64,000 nucleotides of DNA from positions 18,497-82,496 of the forward strand of contig JAJDUI010000029.1 of the NCBI GenBank assembly GCA_022826745.1, read 5' to 3'. Origin of the DNA: Thermoanaerobaculia bacterium. Its GTDB lineage: Bacteria; Acidobacteriota; Thermoanaerobaculia; Multivoradales; Multivoraceae. The position numbers and the translations under genes were made by a program. Shown here in pieces: positions 32,519 through 40,005 of this stretch. The notes under the pieces are model-generated. The model ran no database searches. It worked only from the letters and a program-made list of their open reading frames with translations, and had not been told where the DNA came from. Each line of letters opens with the position of its first letter. The first letter of the stretch is position 1.

Positions 32519-32890
32519 GTGATCGAGAGCATCAAGATCGGGAAGTCGGCGATCGGGGGCGAGACGGTTGGCGACGTGACCGTGTGGGTGCCGGAAGGGC
32601 GGGTCGACGCCTCGAGCGCTCCGGACCTGGAGCAGGCGATGACGTCCGGGATCGCGGAAGGCGGGGAGGCGGTCGTCCTCGACCTGAGCCGCACCCGCTA
32701 CATGAGCAGCGCCGGCCTTCGCGTCGTACTCGTCGTGGCCCGCGCCCTGCAGGCGCGCGAAGGGAAGTTCGCCGTCTGCGGCCTGAACGACGAAGTGAAG
32801 GAACTCTTCGAGGTTTCGGGCTTCAGCCTGATCGTGGGCATCGAGCCGGACCGCGACGCCGCGGTCGCCGCCGTCCAGCAGTCCGCCTGA
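32519..32890 (+). CDS. STAS-domain protein (anti-sigma factor antagonist type)
   Basis: The 123-residue protein is a single STAS domain. It has VTVWVPEGRVDASSAPDLEQ, then VVLDLSRTRYMSSAGLRVVL with the DLS...SSAG loop whose serine is phosphorylated in SpoIIAA/RsbV proteins, and a last helix EVSGFSLIV. Such proteins bind kinase-type partners (RsbW/SpoIIAB) in partner-switching circuits. The GTG start is supported by an AGAGGTGAG ribosome site. No sigma factor or separate RsbW kinase is nearby; the only candidate partner in the window is the C-terminal domain of the permease two genes upstream. Confidence 0.87.
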   Translation: MIESIKIGKSAIGGETVGDVTVWVPEGRVDASSAPDLEQAMTSGIAEGGEAVVLDLSRTRYMSSAGLRVVLVVARALQAREGKFAVCGLNDEVKELFEVSGFSLIVGIEPDRDAAVAAVQQSA

Positions 32891-32917
32891 CGGACCGCTT
32901 CGCTACAGGCCGCTTCC

Positions 32918-34252
32918 TTACAGCGTCCAGCCGTCCCGGTAGGTCGGCTGGATGTACTCGCGCGGCACCTCGACGCCGTTCGTCACCTTCAGCTTCTTCG
33001 GGTTCCAGACGATCTCCTGCTGGCTGCGGACCGCCAGGTTGCCCAGCAGCGCGGTCTCGGTCATCGGACCCGCGTGATCGGCGAAGTTGGAGCCGTCGGG
33101 GTTCGTCGTTCCCGCCTTGATCGCGTCGATCCACTGCTTGTAGTGCCCCTCGGTCCGCTCGTAGACCTGAGGCAGCGGGTTCTTCGTGATCTTCTCGTGC
33201 AGTTTGGACGGGTAGATCGTCGGCCTTCCGGCGTAGATATCGGCGACGATCACGCCGTCGGTGCCCACGAAGAGCTGACCGCTGTTGCGCGGCGGCCACT
33301 TGCCCTCCCACACCTTGGGCATCGCCGGCGTCAGGTTGCCGTCGCGCCAGACGACCGTCATCTTCGGCCGGTTGCCGCGGGCCGGGTACTCGAAGGTGAT
33401 CCGGGTGGCGGCCGGTGCCGACTCCTTGAACAACGGCGTCGACTCGGCGTAGACGGACGAGGGATCCCGCAGGTCGAAGATCCAGAACGCCGCGTCCATC
33501 GCATGGCAGGCGATGTCGCCGATGGCGCCGGTGCCGAAGTCCCACCAGCCGCGCCAGGCGAACGGGTGGTAATAGTCGGGGTGGTAGGGGCGCTCCGGCG
33601 CCGGGCCGAGCCAGAGGTCCCACTTGACGTGGTCGGGCACCTCGTGGACTTCCTTGGGGCGCTTGATCGCCTGGGGCCAGATCGGCCGGTTGGTCCAGTA
33701 CTCGACGCGGTTCACCTCGCCGATCACGCCGCCCTCGATCCACTCGCGGATGAGGCGGGTGCCCTCGGCAGCGTGGCCCTGGTTGCCCATCTGGGTGGCC
33801 GTGCCGGCCTTGCGGGCCGCCTCGCCGACCATCCGCGCTTCCCCGATCGTGCGCGTCAGCGGCTTCTGCGTGAAGACGTGCAGGCCGCGCTCGAGCGCCG
33901 CCACGGTCATCACCGCGTGCGTGTGGTCGGCGGTCGAGACGAGCACCGCGTCGAGGTCGCTGTGGGCGTCGAGCATCTCGCGGTAGTCGTGGTAGCGCTT
34001 CGCGTTCGGATGTGCGTTCATCGTCTCTTCGGCGCGCTTCCAGTCGATGTCGCAGAGCGCCACGATGTTCTCGCTCGCGACGCCGGCGACGTCGCTGCGG
34101 CCCTTGCCGCCGGCGCCGATGGCCGCGATGTTCAGCTTGTCGCTGGGCGCCTCTTCGCCGCGTCCGAGGACGTGACGGGGAACGATCATCAAGCCGGCGC
34201 CGGCGGCTGCGGCGCCGAGCACGCTGCGGCGGCTCAGGTCTTGGTCGGCCAT
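32918..34252 (-). CDS. Tat-exported Gfo/Idh/MocA family oxidoreductase
   Basis: The 444-residue protein starts MADQDLSRRSVLGAAAAGAG, a twin-arginine signal (SRRSVLG), so the folded enzyme is exported with its cofactor. A Rossmann domain follows (LNIAAIGAGGKGRSDV) with the substrate lysine in FTQKPLT. The C-terminal domain carries the TG.IGDI.CH.MD pattern typical of secreted planctomycete/acidobacterial members. Likely role: redox chemistry on sugars or glycans in the periplasm, with tightly bound NAD(P). I chose the ATG at 34252 over a longer frame because of the Tat signal and a GAAAGG site. It is divergent from the second PQQ dehydrogenase gene with only 52 bases between. Confidence 0.9.
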   Translation of the reverse strand: MADQDLSRRSVLGAAAAGAGLMIVPRHVLGRGEEAPSDKLNIAAIGAGGKGRSDVAGVASENIVALCDIDWKRAEETMNAHPNAKRYHDYREMLDAHSDLDAVLVSTADHTHAVMTVAALERGLHVFTQKPLTRTIGEARMVGEAARKAGTATQMGNQGHAAEGTRLIREWIEGGVIGEVNRVEYWTNRPIWPQAIKRPKEVHEVPDHVKWDLWLGPAPERPYHPDYYHPFAWRGWWDFGTGAIGDIACHAMDAAFWIFDLRDPSSVYAESTPLFKESAPAATRITFEYPARGNRPKMTVVWRDGNLTPAMPKVWEGKWPPRNSGQLFVGTDGVIVADIYAGRPTIYPSKLHEKITKNPLPQVYERTEGHYKQWIDAIKAGTTNPDGSNFADHAGPMTETALLGNLAVRSQQEIVWNPKKLKVTNGVEVPREYIQPTYRDGWTL

Positions 34253-34288
34253 GGAGAGTTGCCTTTCTCGGTCGGGGTTCGTGTGCGG

Positions 34289-34294
34289 TAGGTT
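34289..34294 (+). promoter_or_regulatory. Candidate -10 element (TAGGTT) for the second PQQ dehydrogenase gene
   Basis: TAGGTT lies ten bases before the ATG at 34305, within the 52-base divergent gap. The spacing fits a leaderless or near-leaderless transcript; a weak ribosome site in the same sequence cannot be ruled out. Confidence 0.3.
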
Positions 34295-34304
34295 AGCGCA
34301 TTCG

Positions 34305-36308
34305 ATGAGCGTTCTCCGCATCGTGGGACTGGGCATCGCCTGGTCGATCGGGCTCATGTCCGTGCCGGTCGGGGCGGAGACGAGGGAGCACGGCAAGTCC
34401 GCCCACGGGGAGTGGCAGCACCACGGCGGCGACCACACGTCCAGCCGTTACTCGCCGCTGACCCAGATCGACGGCTCGAACTTCGGCCGGCTCGAGATCG
34501 CCTGGCGCTGGCGAACCGCGGACCACGAGGTTCCGCTGGACGTGCTGCCGGGCTACGACACCGGCTTCTACCGCTCCGTGCCGCTGATGATCGGCGGCCG
34601 CCTGTTCGCGCCGACCAGCCTCGGCCAGGTGGCCCTGCTCGATCCGGCGACCGGCGAGCAGAAGTGGGTCTACAACCCGAAGACCTGGGAGCGCGGCGGC
34701 ACGACGATGCGGCCGGTCGGCGCCCGCGGCATCGAGTACTGGACCGACGGCGAGAAGGAACGCCTCTTCGTCGCCACGATCGGCCGGCAGCTCGTCTCGG
34801 TGGACGCCGGGACGGGCGAGGCCGACCGCGCCTTCGGCGAGGACGGCGTGGTCGACCTGGCCCGGGACCTCGGCCCGGGCGAGTACGCGATCCGACACGT
34901 CACCCACGGCGCGCCGCCGATCGTGGTCGGCGACAGTGTGATCGTCGGCTCGAAGATCTTCGACTACTCGATCCGGAGCGACGCGCCGCCCGGCCACGTC
35001 CGCGCCTACGACGTCCACACCGGCGAGTTCAAGTGGCGATTCAACACGATCCCGCGGGACGGCGAGTACGGCGTCGAGACCTGGGAGAACGAGTCCTGGC
35101 GGACCGCGGGAAACGCGAACGTGTGGGCGTCGATGAGCGCCGACCACGAGCTCGGCTACGTCTACCTGCCGACCAGTACGCCGTCGAACGACTACTACGG
35201 CGCCGACCGGCCGGGCGACAACCTCTTTGCCGAGAGCCTGGTCTGCGTCGACGCGGAAACGGGCGAGCGCGTCTGGCATTTCCAGACCGTCCGCCACGGC
35301 ATCTGGGACTACGACATCGCCTCGGCCCCGAACCTGCTCGACATCGTCGTCGACGGCAAGCTGATCAAGGCGGTCGCCCAGGTCTCGAAGACCGGCTTCA
35401 CCTACGTCTTCGACCGCGCCACCGGCGAGCCGGTGTGGCCGATCGAGGACCGGCCCGTGAACCACCAGTCGACCGTTCCGGGCGAGAAGCTGGCGGAGAC
35501 CCAGCCGTTTCCGACCAAGCCGCTGGCCTTCGTACGCCAGGGCGTCAGCGAGGACGACCTGATCGACTGGACACCGGAACTGCGGGAGGAAGCGCTCGAG
35601 ATCGCCGAGAGGCTGGTGCTGGCGCCGATGTTCCCGCCGCTGATCGTCAGGGGCGAGGGCGGCAAGGAGGGCGTCATGGTGGTCCCGGGGGCGGCCGGCG
35701 GTGCGAACCACCCCGGAGCGTCCGTCGATCCGATGACCGGCGTGCTCTTCGTCGAGGCCCAGCACCGGCCCACCGGCATGTCCCTGATCGAGCCGGACCG
35801 CGCCCGCGGTCCGGACTGGCGCTACGTGATCGCCTACGTCGACACGGCGGGGCCGCGCGGCCTGCCCTTGACGAAGCCGCCCTACCGCACGATCACGGCG
35901 ATCGATCTGAATCGCGGCGAGCACCTCTGGCGGGTTCCCGTCGGTCCCGGCCCCAGGAACCATCCGGCGATCGCGCACCTGAAGCTGCCGGACATGGGGA
36001 CCACCTACATCGGCATGCCGGCGGACGGCGGCTTGCTCGTCACCCGCACGCTGCTGATCGGCTTCGTGGCCTTGCCCGACGAGGACAACCCCCGCACCAG
36101 CAGCGGCGGCTTGCTGCGCGCTTACGACAAGGCGACCGGCGATGTCGTCGCGGAAGTGGAGACCGACGTCTGGTTCCACGGTCCGCCGATGACCTACATG
36201 CACGAAGGCCGGCAGTACATCGTGATCGCCGGAGGCGGCGCCCGCAACCGCCGGATCCCCGATGAGCTGATCGCCTTTGCGTTGCCCGAGTCGGCGATTG
36301 GAGGTTAG
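34305..36308 (+). CDS. PQQ-dependent (quinoprotein) dehydrogenase, periplasmic
   Basis: The 667-residue protein has a signal peptide (about 1-23) and then EWQHHGGDHTSSRYSPLTQIDGSN, closely matching the start of the paralogue at 916-2982. Propeller signatures such as VDAETGERVWHFQTVRHG and WDYD are shared with it. It has no membrane domain and no CXXCH motif. The open frame extends 18 codons further upstream, but the ATG at 34305 gives a normal signal peptide. The substrate is unknown; electrons would go to an external acceptor. It is divergent from a Tat-exported oxidoreductase and four bases upstream of the START-like gene, which may be co-transcribed. Confidence 0.9.
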   Translation: MSVLRIVGLGIAWSIGLMSVPVGAETREHGKSAHGEWQHHGGDHTSSRYSPLTQIDGSNFGRLEIAWRWRTADHEVPLDVLPGYDTGFYRSVPLMIGGRLFAPTSLGQVALLDPATGEQKWVYNPKTWERGGTTMRPVGARGIEYWTDGEKERLFVATIGRQLVSVDAGTGEADRAFGEDGVVDLARDLGPGEYAIRHVTHGAPPIVVGDSVIVGSKIFDYSIRSDAPPGHVRAYDVHTGEFKWRFNTIPRDGEYGVETWENESWRTAGNANVWASMSADHELGYVYLPTSTPSNDYYGADRPGDNLFAESLVCVDAETGERVWHFQTVRHGIWDYDIASAPNLLDIVVDGKLIKAVAQVSKTGFTYVFDRATGEPVWPIEDRPVNHQSTVPGEKLAETQPFPTKPLAFVRQGVSEDDLIDWTPELREEALEIAERLVLAPMFPPLIVRGEGGKEGVMVVPGAAGGANHPGASVDPMTGVLFVEAQHRPTGMSLIEPDRARGPDWRYVIAYVDTAGPRGLPLTKPPYRTITAIDLNRGEHLWRVPVGPGPRNHPAIAHLKLPDMGTTYIGMPADGGLLVTRTLLIGFVALPDEDNPRTSSGGLLRAYDKATGDVVAEVETDVWFHGPPMTYMHEGRQYIVIAGGGARNRRIPDELIAFALPESAIGG

Positions 36309-36312
36309 GACG

Positions 36313-37254
36313 ATGAAGATGCCAACGCCGCCCCGAAAGGTCGCCGGCCTCCGGCCGGCGGCAGATTCCAGGGGGCTTCGCCCCAGGCGGGCCGGAAGGC
36401 CCGCGCACCGACAACCGGACCTTCACCGACACCGGTCGGTGCGCCGGCCTGTCAGCCGTGCGCCCGATGACGGGCGCACGGACTGGTTCACGGGTGACGC
36501 CAGATGGCGCCACCCGGGTGCTGGCCGGCATCCGGCGCAAAGCGCCGGTCTCCGGCCTCTGTTCGCCGCGGCTACCTTCGTGTTCTTCGTCGCCCTGCCG
36601 GCGCCCGCCGCCGCCGAATGCGAACCCCGGGAGGCCGAAGGTCCCGTCACCGTCGAGTCCTGTCCGATCGAGAACGCCGACTATCCCGTTGTACGGGCCG
36701 AGATGACCGTGCGCGGTTCCATGTCGGCCGTCATCGCCCTTCTGGCCGACGCCGGCGCTTGCCCGGAGTGGCAGGCCATGTGCGTGGAAGAACGCGCGAC
36801 CGCACTCGACGCCCCCTTCCAGACCCTCCGGCAGCGCGTCTCGGGCAAGGGCATCAGCCGGCGCATCACGATGGACCGCGTGGCCTGGTGGCGCACTGCC
36901 GACGGCGCGGTGGTCGGGGACATGGCCGGCGCCGACGAGCTGACGCCCGAGTTCAAGGGGAAGCGCGTCCTCTGCGCCCGTTCCCGCTGGTTCCTCTCCC
37001 CGGGCGACGGGGAAGGAACGGTCACGGTGGTCCAGAAGACCGTCAGCGACCCGCAACCGCCCTTCGGCATGGGCGCCGGGGTCGTGACGCCGCGTACGGC
37101 GAAGACCCTGCTCGAGACCTTCACGAACATGAGCGCCCGGCTCGCCGGCGGCCGGCCCGGCGCCGGCCCGGCCATCGAGTCGCTGCCGCTGCTGGAGGAC
37201 GAGTTGCCGGGCCTCGGCGAAGAGTTCGCCCGCTGCCAGACGGCGCGCAAGTAG
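36313..37254 (+). CDS. Exported START/SRPBCC-like protein with a hairpin array inserted near its 5' end
   Basis: From the ATG at 36313 (with a GGAGG ribosome site overlapping the stop region of the PQQ gene) the product is 313 residues. After the first nine residues (MKMPTPPRK) come about 70 Arg/Pro/Gly-rich residues encoded by a cluster of palindromic repeats. A proper signal-peptide core then follows (LFAAATFVFFVALPAPAAA). The mature part has the alpha/beta pattern of START/polyketide-cyclase lipid-binding domains (VRGSMSAVIALLADAGACPEW, ISRRITMDRVAWWRTADGA). Ligand unknown. The long charged stretch before the signal core would be unusual for a Sec signal. Either translation starts inside or the N-terminus is altered. 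Confidence 0.65.
   Translation: MKMPTPPRKVAGLRPAADSRGLRPRRAGRPAHRQPDLHRHRSVRRPVSRAPDDGRTDWFTGDARWRHPGAGRHPAQSAGLRPLFAAATFVFFVALPAPAAAECEPREAEGPVTVESCPIENADYPVVRAEMTVRGSMSAVIALLADAGACPEWQAMCVEERATALDAPFQTLRQRVSGKGISRRITMDRVAWWRTADGAVVGDMAGADELTPEFKGKRVLCARSRWFLSPGDGEGTVTVVQKTVSDPQPPFGMGAGVVTPRTAKTLLETFTNMSARLAGGRPGAGPAIESLPLLEDELPGLGEEFARCQTARK
36338..36552. repeat. Cluster of at least six palindromes (dispersed repeat family, copy F)
   Basis: In about 210 bases I count these hairpins: GCCGGCC-TCC-GGCCGGC (36343-36359), GGGCC-GGAA-GGCCC (36389-36402), CACCGAC-ACCG-GTCGGTG (36424-36441) and CCGTGCGCCC-GATGAC-GGGCGCACGG (36456-36481). A 12-bp stem with one mismatch lies at 36491-36516, and CCGGCGC-AAA-GCGCCGG at 36532-36548. 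The first shares its 7-bp arms with copies C, D and E. The array lies inside the 5' part of the START-like reading frame. Confidence 0.8.
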
Positions 37255-37260
37255 AGCCTC

Positions 37261-37333
37261 TGCTGGGTGCGCGGGTCTTCTGACCCGCTGCCGCCGCAGG
37301 CGGCCGGAAGAATGTGCCGGCCGCCTGGCCGGC
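37261..37333. repeat. Dispersed palindromic repeat, copy C
   Basis: TGCTGGGT leads to GCGGGTC-TTCT-GACCCGC (37271-37288) and then GCCGGCC-GCCT-GGCCGGC (37316-37333), both perfect 7-bp stems. It lies between two convergent genes, where it could also act as a bidirectional transcription stop, though it lacks T-runs. The first hairpin nearly repeats copy B. Confidence 0.78.
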
Positions 37334-37340
37334 TCGACGC

Positions 37341-38654
37341 TCAGCGGCCGACGTTCTCCGCCTCGCCGAACACGCCGTCGAGCACCGCCCGCACCCGCGG
37401 CAGCAGGGGGTACGTGTCCGGGTCCGAGTCCGCCGCGGTGTAGCCGACCCACACGGCGACGACGTCTCGCTCCGGGTTGACGAGCAGGCCCTGGCCGGCC
37501 CAGCCGCCCTTGTAGATGTCGTTGTTCGCGAAGACGAGGTCCCACTGGTAGACGTTGTGCTTCACGCCGGGCAGCCTGCCGCCGTAGCGGGCGTTCTCGA
37601 GCAGCTCCGGCCGGCCGCCGTGAAGCAGCAGTTCGACGTGCTCCTCGGGCACGATCCGCTCGGATGACACCTTGGCGTAGCTGGGGGTGAAGAGGAGGCC
37701 GAAACGGGCCATGTCCCGTGGGCGGGCCAGGAGGCCGCCGGAGGTCAGCGGAATCCCGTACCGGTTCGCGTAGATGGAGGCGTCCGCCTCGGCGCCGATC
37801 CGGGTCCACACCTCCCGGCTCAGAGCGTCCTGGAACGGCATCCCGGTGACCTCCTCGACCAGCCAGCCGGCAACGAAGGTGTTCGTGCCGCTGTAGTCGA
37901 AGCCCTTGCCCTGCTCGGCCCAGCGGCCCACGTTCAGGATGGAGAGCATCGTGTAGGGGTCGTCCGGCGTCTTCCCGCTTCGCACGGCGTCGCCCAGCGA
38001 CGCCTCGAACTGGTAGTAGCAGGTGCTCCGGTCGCTGTAGTCGCCGTCCGGACAGTCGACGCCGGACGCCATGTCGAGCACGTTGCGGACCGTGACGCCC
38101 TCGAAGTCGGAACCCTTGAGCGCGGGCACGTAGCGTTCGACGGGCTGGGTGGCGTCGACCAGCCCGCGGTGCTCGAGGATCGCCACCAGGGTCGCCGGGA
38201 GGACCTTGGTGACCGACCACCAGATCGGTTTCTCGTGGGGCTGCATCCGCGGGTAGCGCTCGAATACGATGTCGCCGCGGTGCAGGATCACGATGCCCAT
38301 CGTGGTCGAGTGCTCGCCGTGGAGGTACGCGTCGAACGTCATCTCGCCGGCCGGCGTGTCGACCGGGTGGTCGGCGACCGCGGCCATCGGGCGAACCGCC
38401 AAGGTGCTGACCGGGCCGTCGCGGTAGACGTTGACCGTCGGCACGACCTGGTGGAGGTTCCGGTTGCGCCAGGCCATCGCCTCGCCGGTTTCCGTCCACC
38501 AGACCTCGTCGGCGGGATCGGGCAAGGCGCGGTGCTGGCGTAGGTTCTCCGCGACCGTCGAAGCCGGTTCGAAGGCCGGCGCGGCCTGCTGCGCGGCAGC
38601 GCCGGTTGCAAGGGTCAGCGAGAGGCCGAGGGCTGTGAGGGTGCTTCGTCGCAT
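37341..38654 (-). CDS. Serine hydrolase of the beta-lactamase/class C family
   Basis: The 437-residue protein has a signal peptide (about 1-21, ending GAAAQ). The nucleophile motif is SVTK (Ser147, Lys150) in WWSVTKVLPATLV, and the Tyr motif is YSGTN where relatives have YxN. The family holds beta-lactamases, D-amino-acid peptidases and esterases, and specificity is not predictable. It should be periplasmic. A TAGACT hexamer is six bases before the ATG, with no ribosome site. It is flanked by palindromic repeats on both sides (copies C and D). Confidence 0.88.
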   Translation of the reverse strand: MRRSTLTALGLSLTLATGAAAQQAAPAFEPASTVAENLRQHRALPDPADEVWWTETGEAMAWRNRNLHQVVPTVNVYRDGPVSTLAVRPMAAVADHPVDTPAGEMTFDAYLHGEHSTTMGIVILHRGDIVFERYPRMQPHEKPIWWSVTKVLPATLVAILEHRGLVDATQPVERYVPALKGSDFEGVTVRNVLDMASGVDCPDGDYSDRSTCYYQFEASLGDAVRSGKTPDDPYTMLSILNVGRWAEQGKGFDYSGTNTFVAGWLVEEVTGMPFQDALSREVWTRIGAEADASIYANRYGIPLTSGGLLARPRDMARFGLLFTPSYAKVSSERIVPEEHVELLLHGGRPELLENARYGGRLPGVKHNVYQWDLVFANNDIYKGGWAGQGLLVNPERDVVAVWVGYTAADSDPDTYPLLPRVRAVLDGVFGEAENVGR

Positions 38655-38660
38655 GGCGGC

Positions 38661-38666
38661 AGTCTA
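38661..38666 (-). promoter_or_regulatory. Candidate -10 element (TAGACT) of a leaderless promoter
   Basis: TAGACT ends six bases before the ATG of the serine hydrolase gene on the minus strand and no Shine-Dalgarno sequence is present, so transcription would begin at or next to the start codon. Confidence 0.35.
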
Positions 38667-38690
38667 AGGTGCCTGCCGAAGAGTCACAGA

Positions 38691-38764
38691 CTGGGTGCGC
38701 CGGCGCCCCCGCCGGCTGCCGCCGGAGGCGGCCAGCAACGAACGCCGGCCGGGAGGCCGGCATC
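38691..38764. repeat. Dispersed palindromic repeat, copy D
   Basis: CTGGGTGC is followed by GCCGGCG-CCCC-CGCCGGC (38699-38716, same as copy A) and later GCCGGCC-GGGA-GGCCGGC (38744-38761, same arms as copies C, E and F). Both stems are perfect over 7 bp. It lies between two minus-strand genes. Confidence 0.78.
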
Positions 38765-38769
38765 CGCTT

Positions 38770-39987
38770 TCAGTCGAGCGTGCCCAGGTAGTGCCAGATC
38801 GCCTCGAACTGTCGCGTCGCCTCGCCGTCGAAGACATCGTAGAGCGCGGTGTAGCCATCCTCGTCGACGAACTGGGGCATCTTCGTGCCCGGCAGGATGC
38901 GCTGCGGGTCCCGGAGGAACCAGTCGAAGTATGGGCGGCGCAGGCGTTGCCGGACGAGGCGGAAGTTGATCGCTTCCTCGGAGCCCTCGCCTCCCAACGC
39001 CGCCTCGTCGCCCAGGGCGTGGCAGGCGTGGCAGCCGAGGCGTTCGCCTCGAATGAGGTCGCGTCCGATTGCGGCCAGCTCCTGGTCGGTCGGGTCCGTG
39101 TCGGGAGGCGAGGCGGCCAGACCGTGCTGGTGATGCAGGCCGGCGGCGAGCAGACCGGCGTTGCCGGCGAAGGCGGACGCCCGCCCCTGCAGTTGCGGGC
39201 GGGGACGAGCGGCGAGGCGGTCGTCCAGATAGTCCTCGATCCAGTCGCTGCGGAGCTTCTCGCCCGCCCAGGTCAGGTCGGGCGCGGCACTGTCGGGCCC
39301 GGAGGCGGGCGCACCGTCCCGGCTGTGGCAGGCGAGGCAGCCGCTCCGCCTGATCCAGCGCTCTGCGTACTCGATCGGTACGACGCGTGAGAGAGACGCG
39401 AGGTCGCGGCCGGCTCGCCGCGCCCGGCCCAGTTCGAGCGCCGGTGTGTCGGCATGCCGGAGCGACGCGGGCGGCAGGGGTTCCTCCGGCAGGTAGTCGT
39501 TGCCCCAGGTCACGCGCAGCCAGGCATCGCCGGCGGACGGGCTGCGGTAGACGAGTTCGATCGGATTGAGGCCCTTGCCCAGGCGCACCTCGCCGTCGGT
39601 GGACAGCGGCGCGTGGCCGGCGGGCAGTTCCTGCCGTTCGATGACCACGTTGCCGCCGATGCTCAGGCGCACGCTTCCCGAGCCGCGCACGCTGAAGCGG
39701 TACGAGTCGTTCAGGTCGAGTTCGATTGCGCCCCGGAACGTGGCCTCGAACGCACCGGCGTCGAGAAAAGGGCTTGCGGTCTGGCCTTCAGGAACGTAGA
39801 GCGCGAGAAGGCGCGCCACTCGCGCGTCGGTCGCGGCGCCGTCGGGCGAACGGAGGACGAGCGCCAGGCCGGATTGGTCGAAGTCGGCCGCCGCGTCTGG
39901 CGGCTCAGGTTGGGCTGTGGTCGCGCCTACCCACGCCAACGCGAGGAGCGCGGCAGTGCCGAAAGGTGCCTGCCAGCAGGTGCGCAA
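38770..39987 (-). CDS. Exported PA14-domain protein with two cytochrome c haem sites
   Basis: The 405-residue protein has a signal peptide (about 1-25). A beta-rich PA14-like domain follows, about residues 30-170, with FEATFRGAIELDLNDSYRFSV and GLNPIELVYRSPSAGDAWLRV. The C-terminal half has two haem-binding motifs, CLACH and CHACH, so it is probably a dihaem cytochrome c. It could carry electrons from a periplasmic dehydrogenase while the PA14 part binds carbohydrate. It starts 18 bases after the stop of the DUF6797-like gene, forming a two-gene operon. Confidence 0.85.
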   Translation of the reverse strand: MRTCWQAPFGTAALLALAWVGATTAQPEPPDAAADFDQSGLALVLRSPDGAATDARVARLLALYVPEGQTASPFLDAGAFEATFRGAIELDLNDSYRFSVRGSGSVRLSIGGNVVIERQELPAGHAPLSTDGEVRLGKGLNPIELVYRSPSAGDAWLRVTWGNDYLPEEPLPPASLRHADTPALELGRARRAGRDLASLSRVVPIEYAERWIRRSGCLACHSRDGAPASGPDSAAPDLTWAGEKLRSDWIEDYLDDRLAARPRPQLQGRASAFAGNAGLLAAGLHHQHGLAASPPDTDPTDQELAAIGRDLIRGERLGCHACHALGDEAALGGEGSEEAINFRLVRQRLRRPYFDWFLRDPQRILPGTKMPQFVDEDGYTALYDVFDGEATRQFEAIWHYLGTLD

Positions 39988-40005
39988 GACGATCTCGCGG
40001 CCGCG

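Noticed and set aside
37261..37333. Rho-independent terminator between convergent genes
   Set aside because: The hairpins are strong but are not followed by T-runs on either strand, and the same hairpins occur in leaders and coding starts, so they are reported as repeats.
36040..38763. 907-residue minus-strand open frame over the START-like and serine hydrolase genes
   Set aside because: It passes through repeat hairpins and antisense coding sequence; the serine hydrolase frame has a signal peptide and catalytic motifs, and this frame has none.
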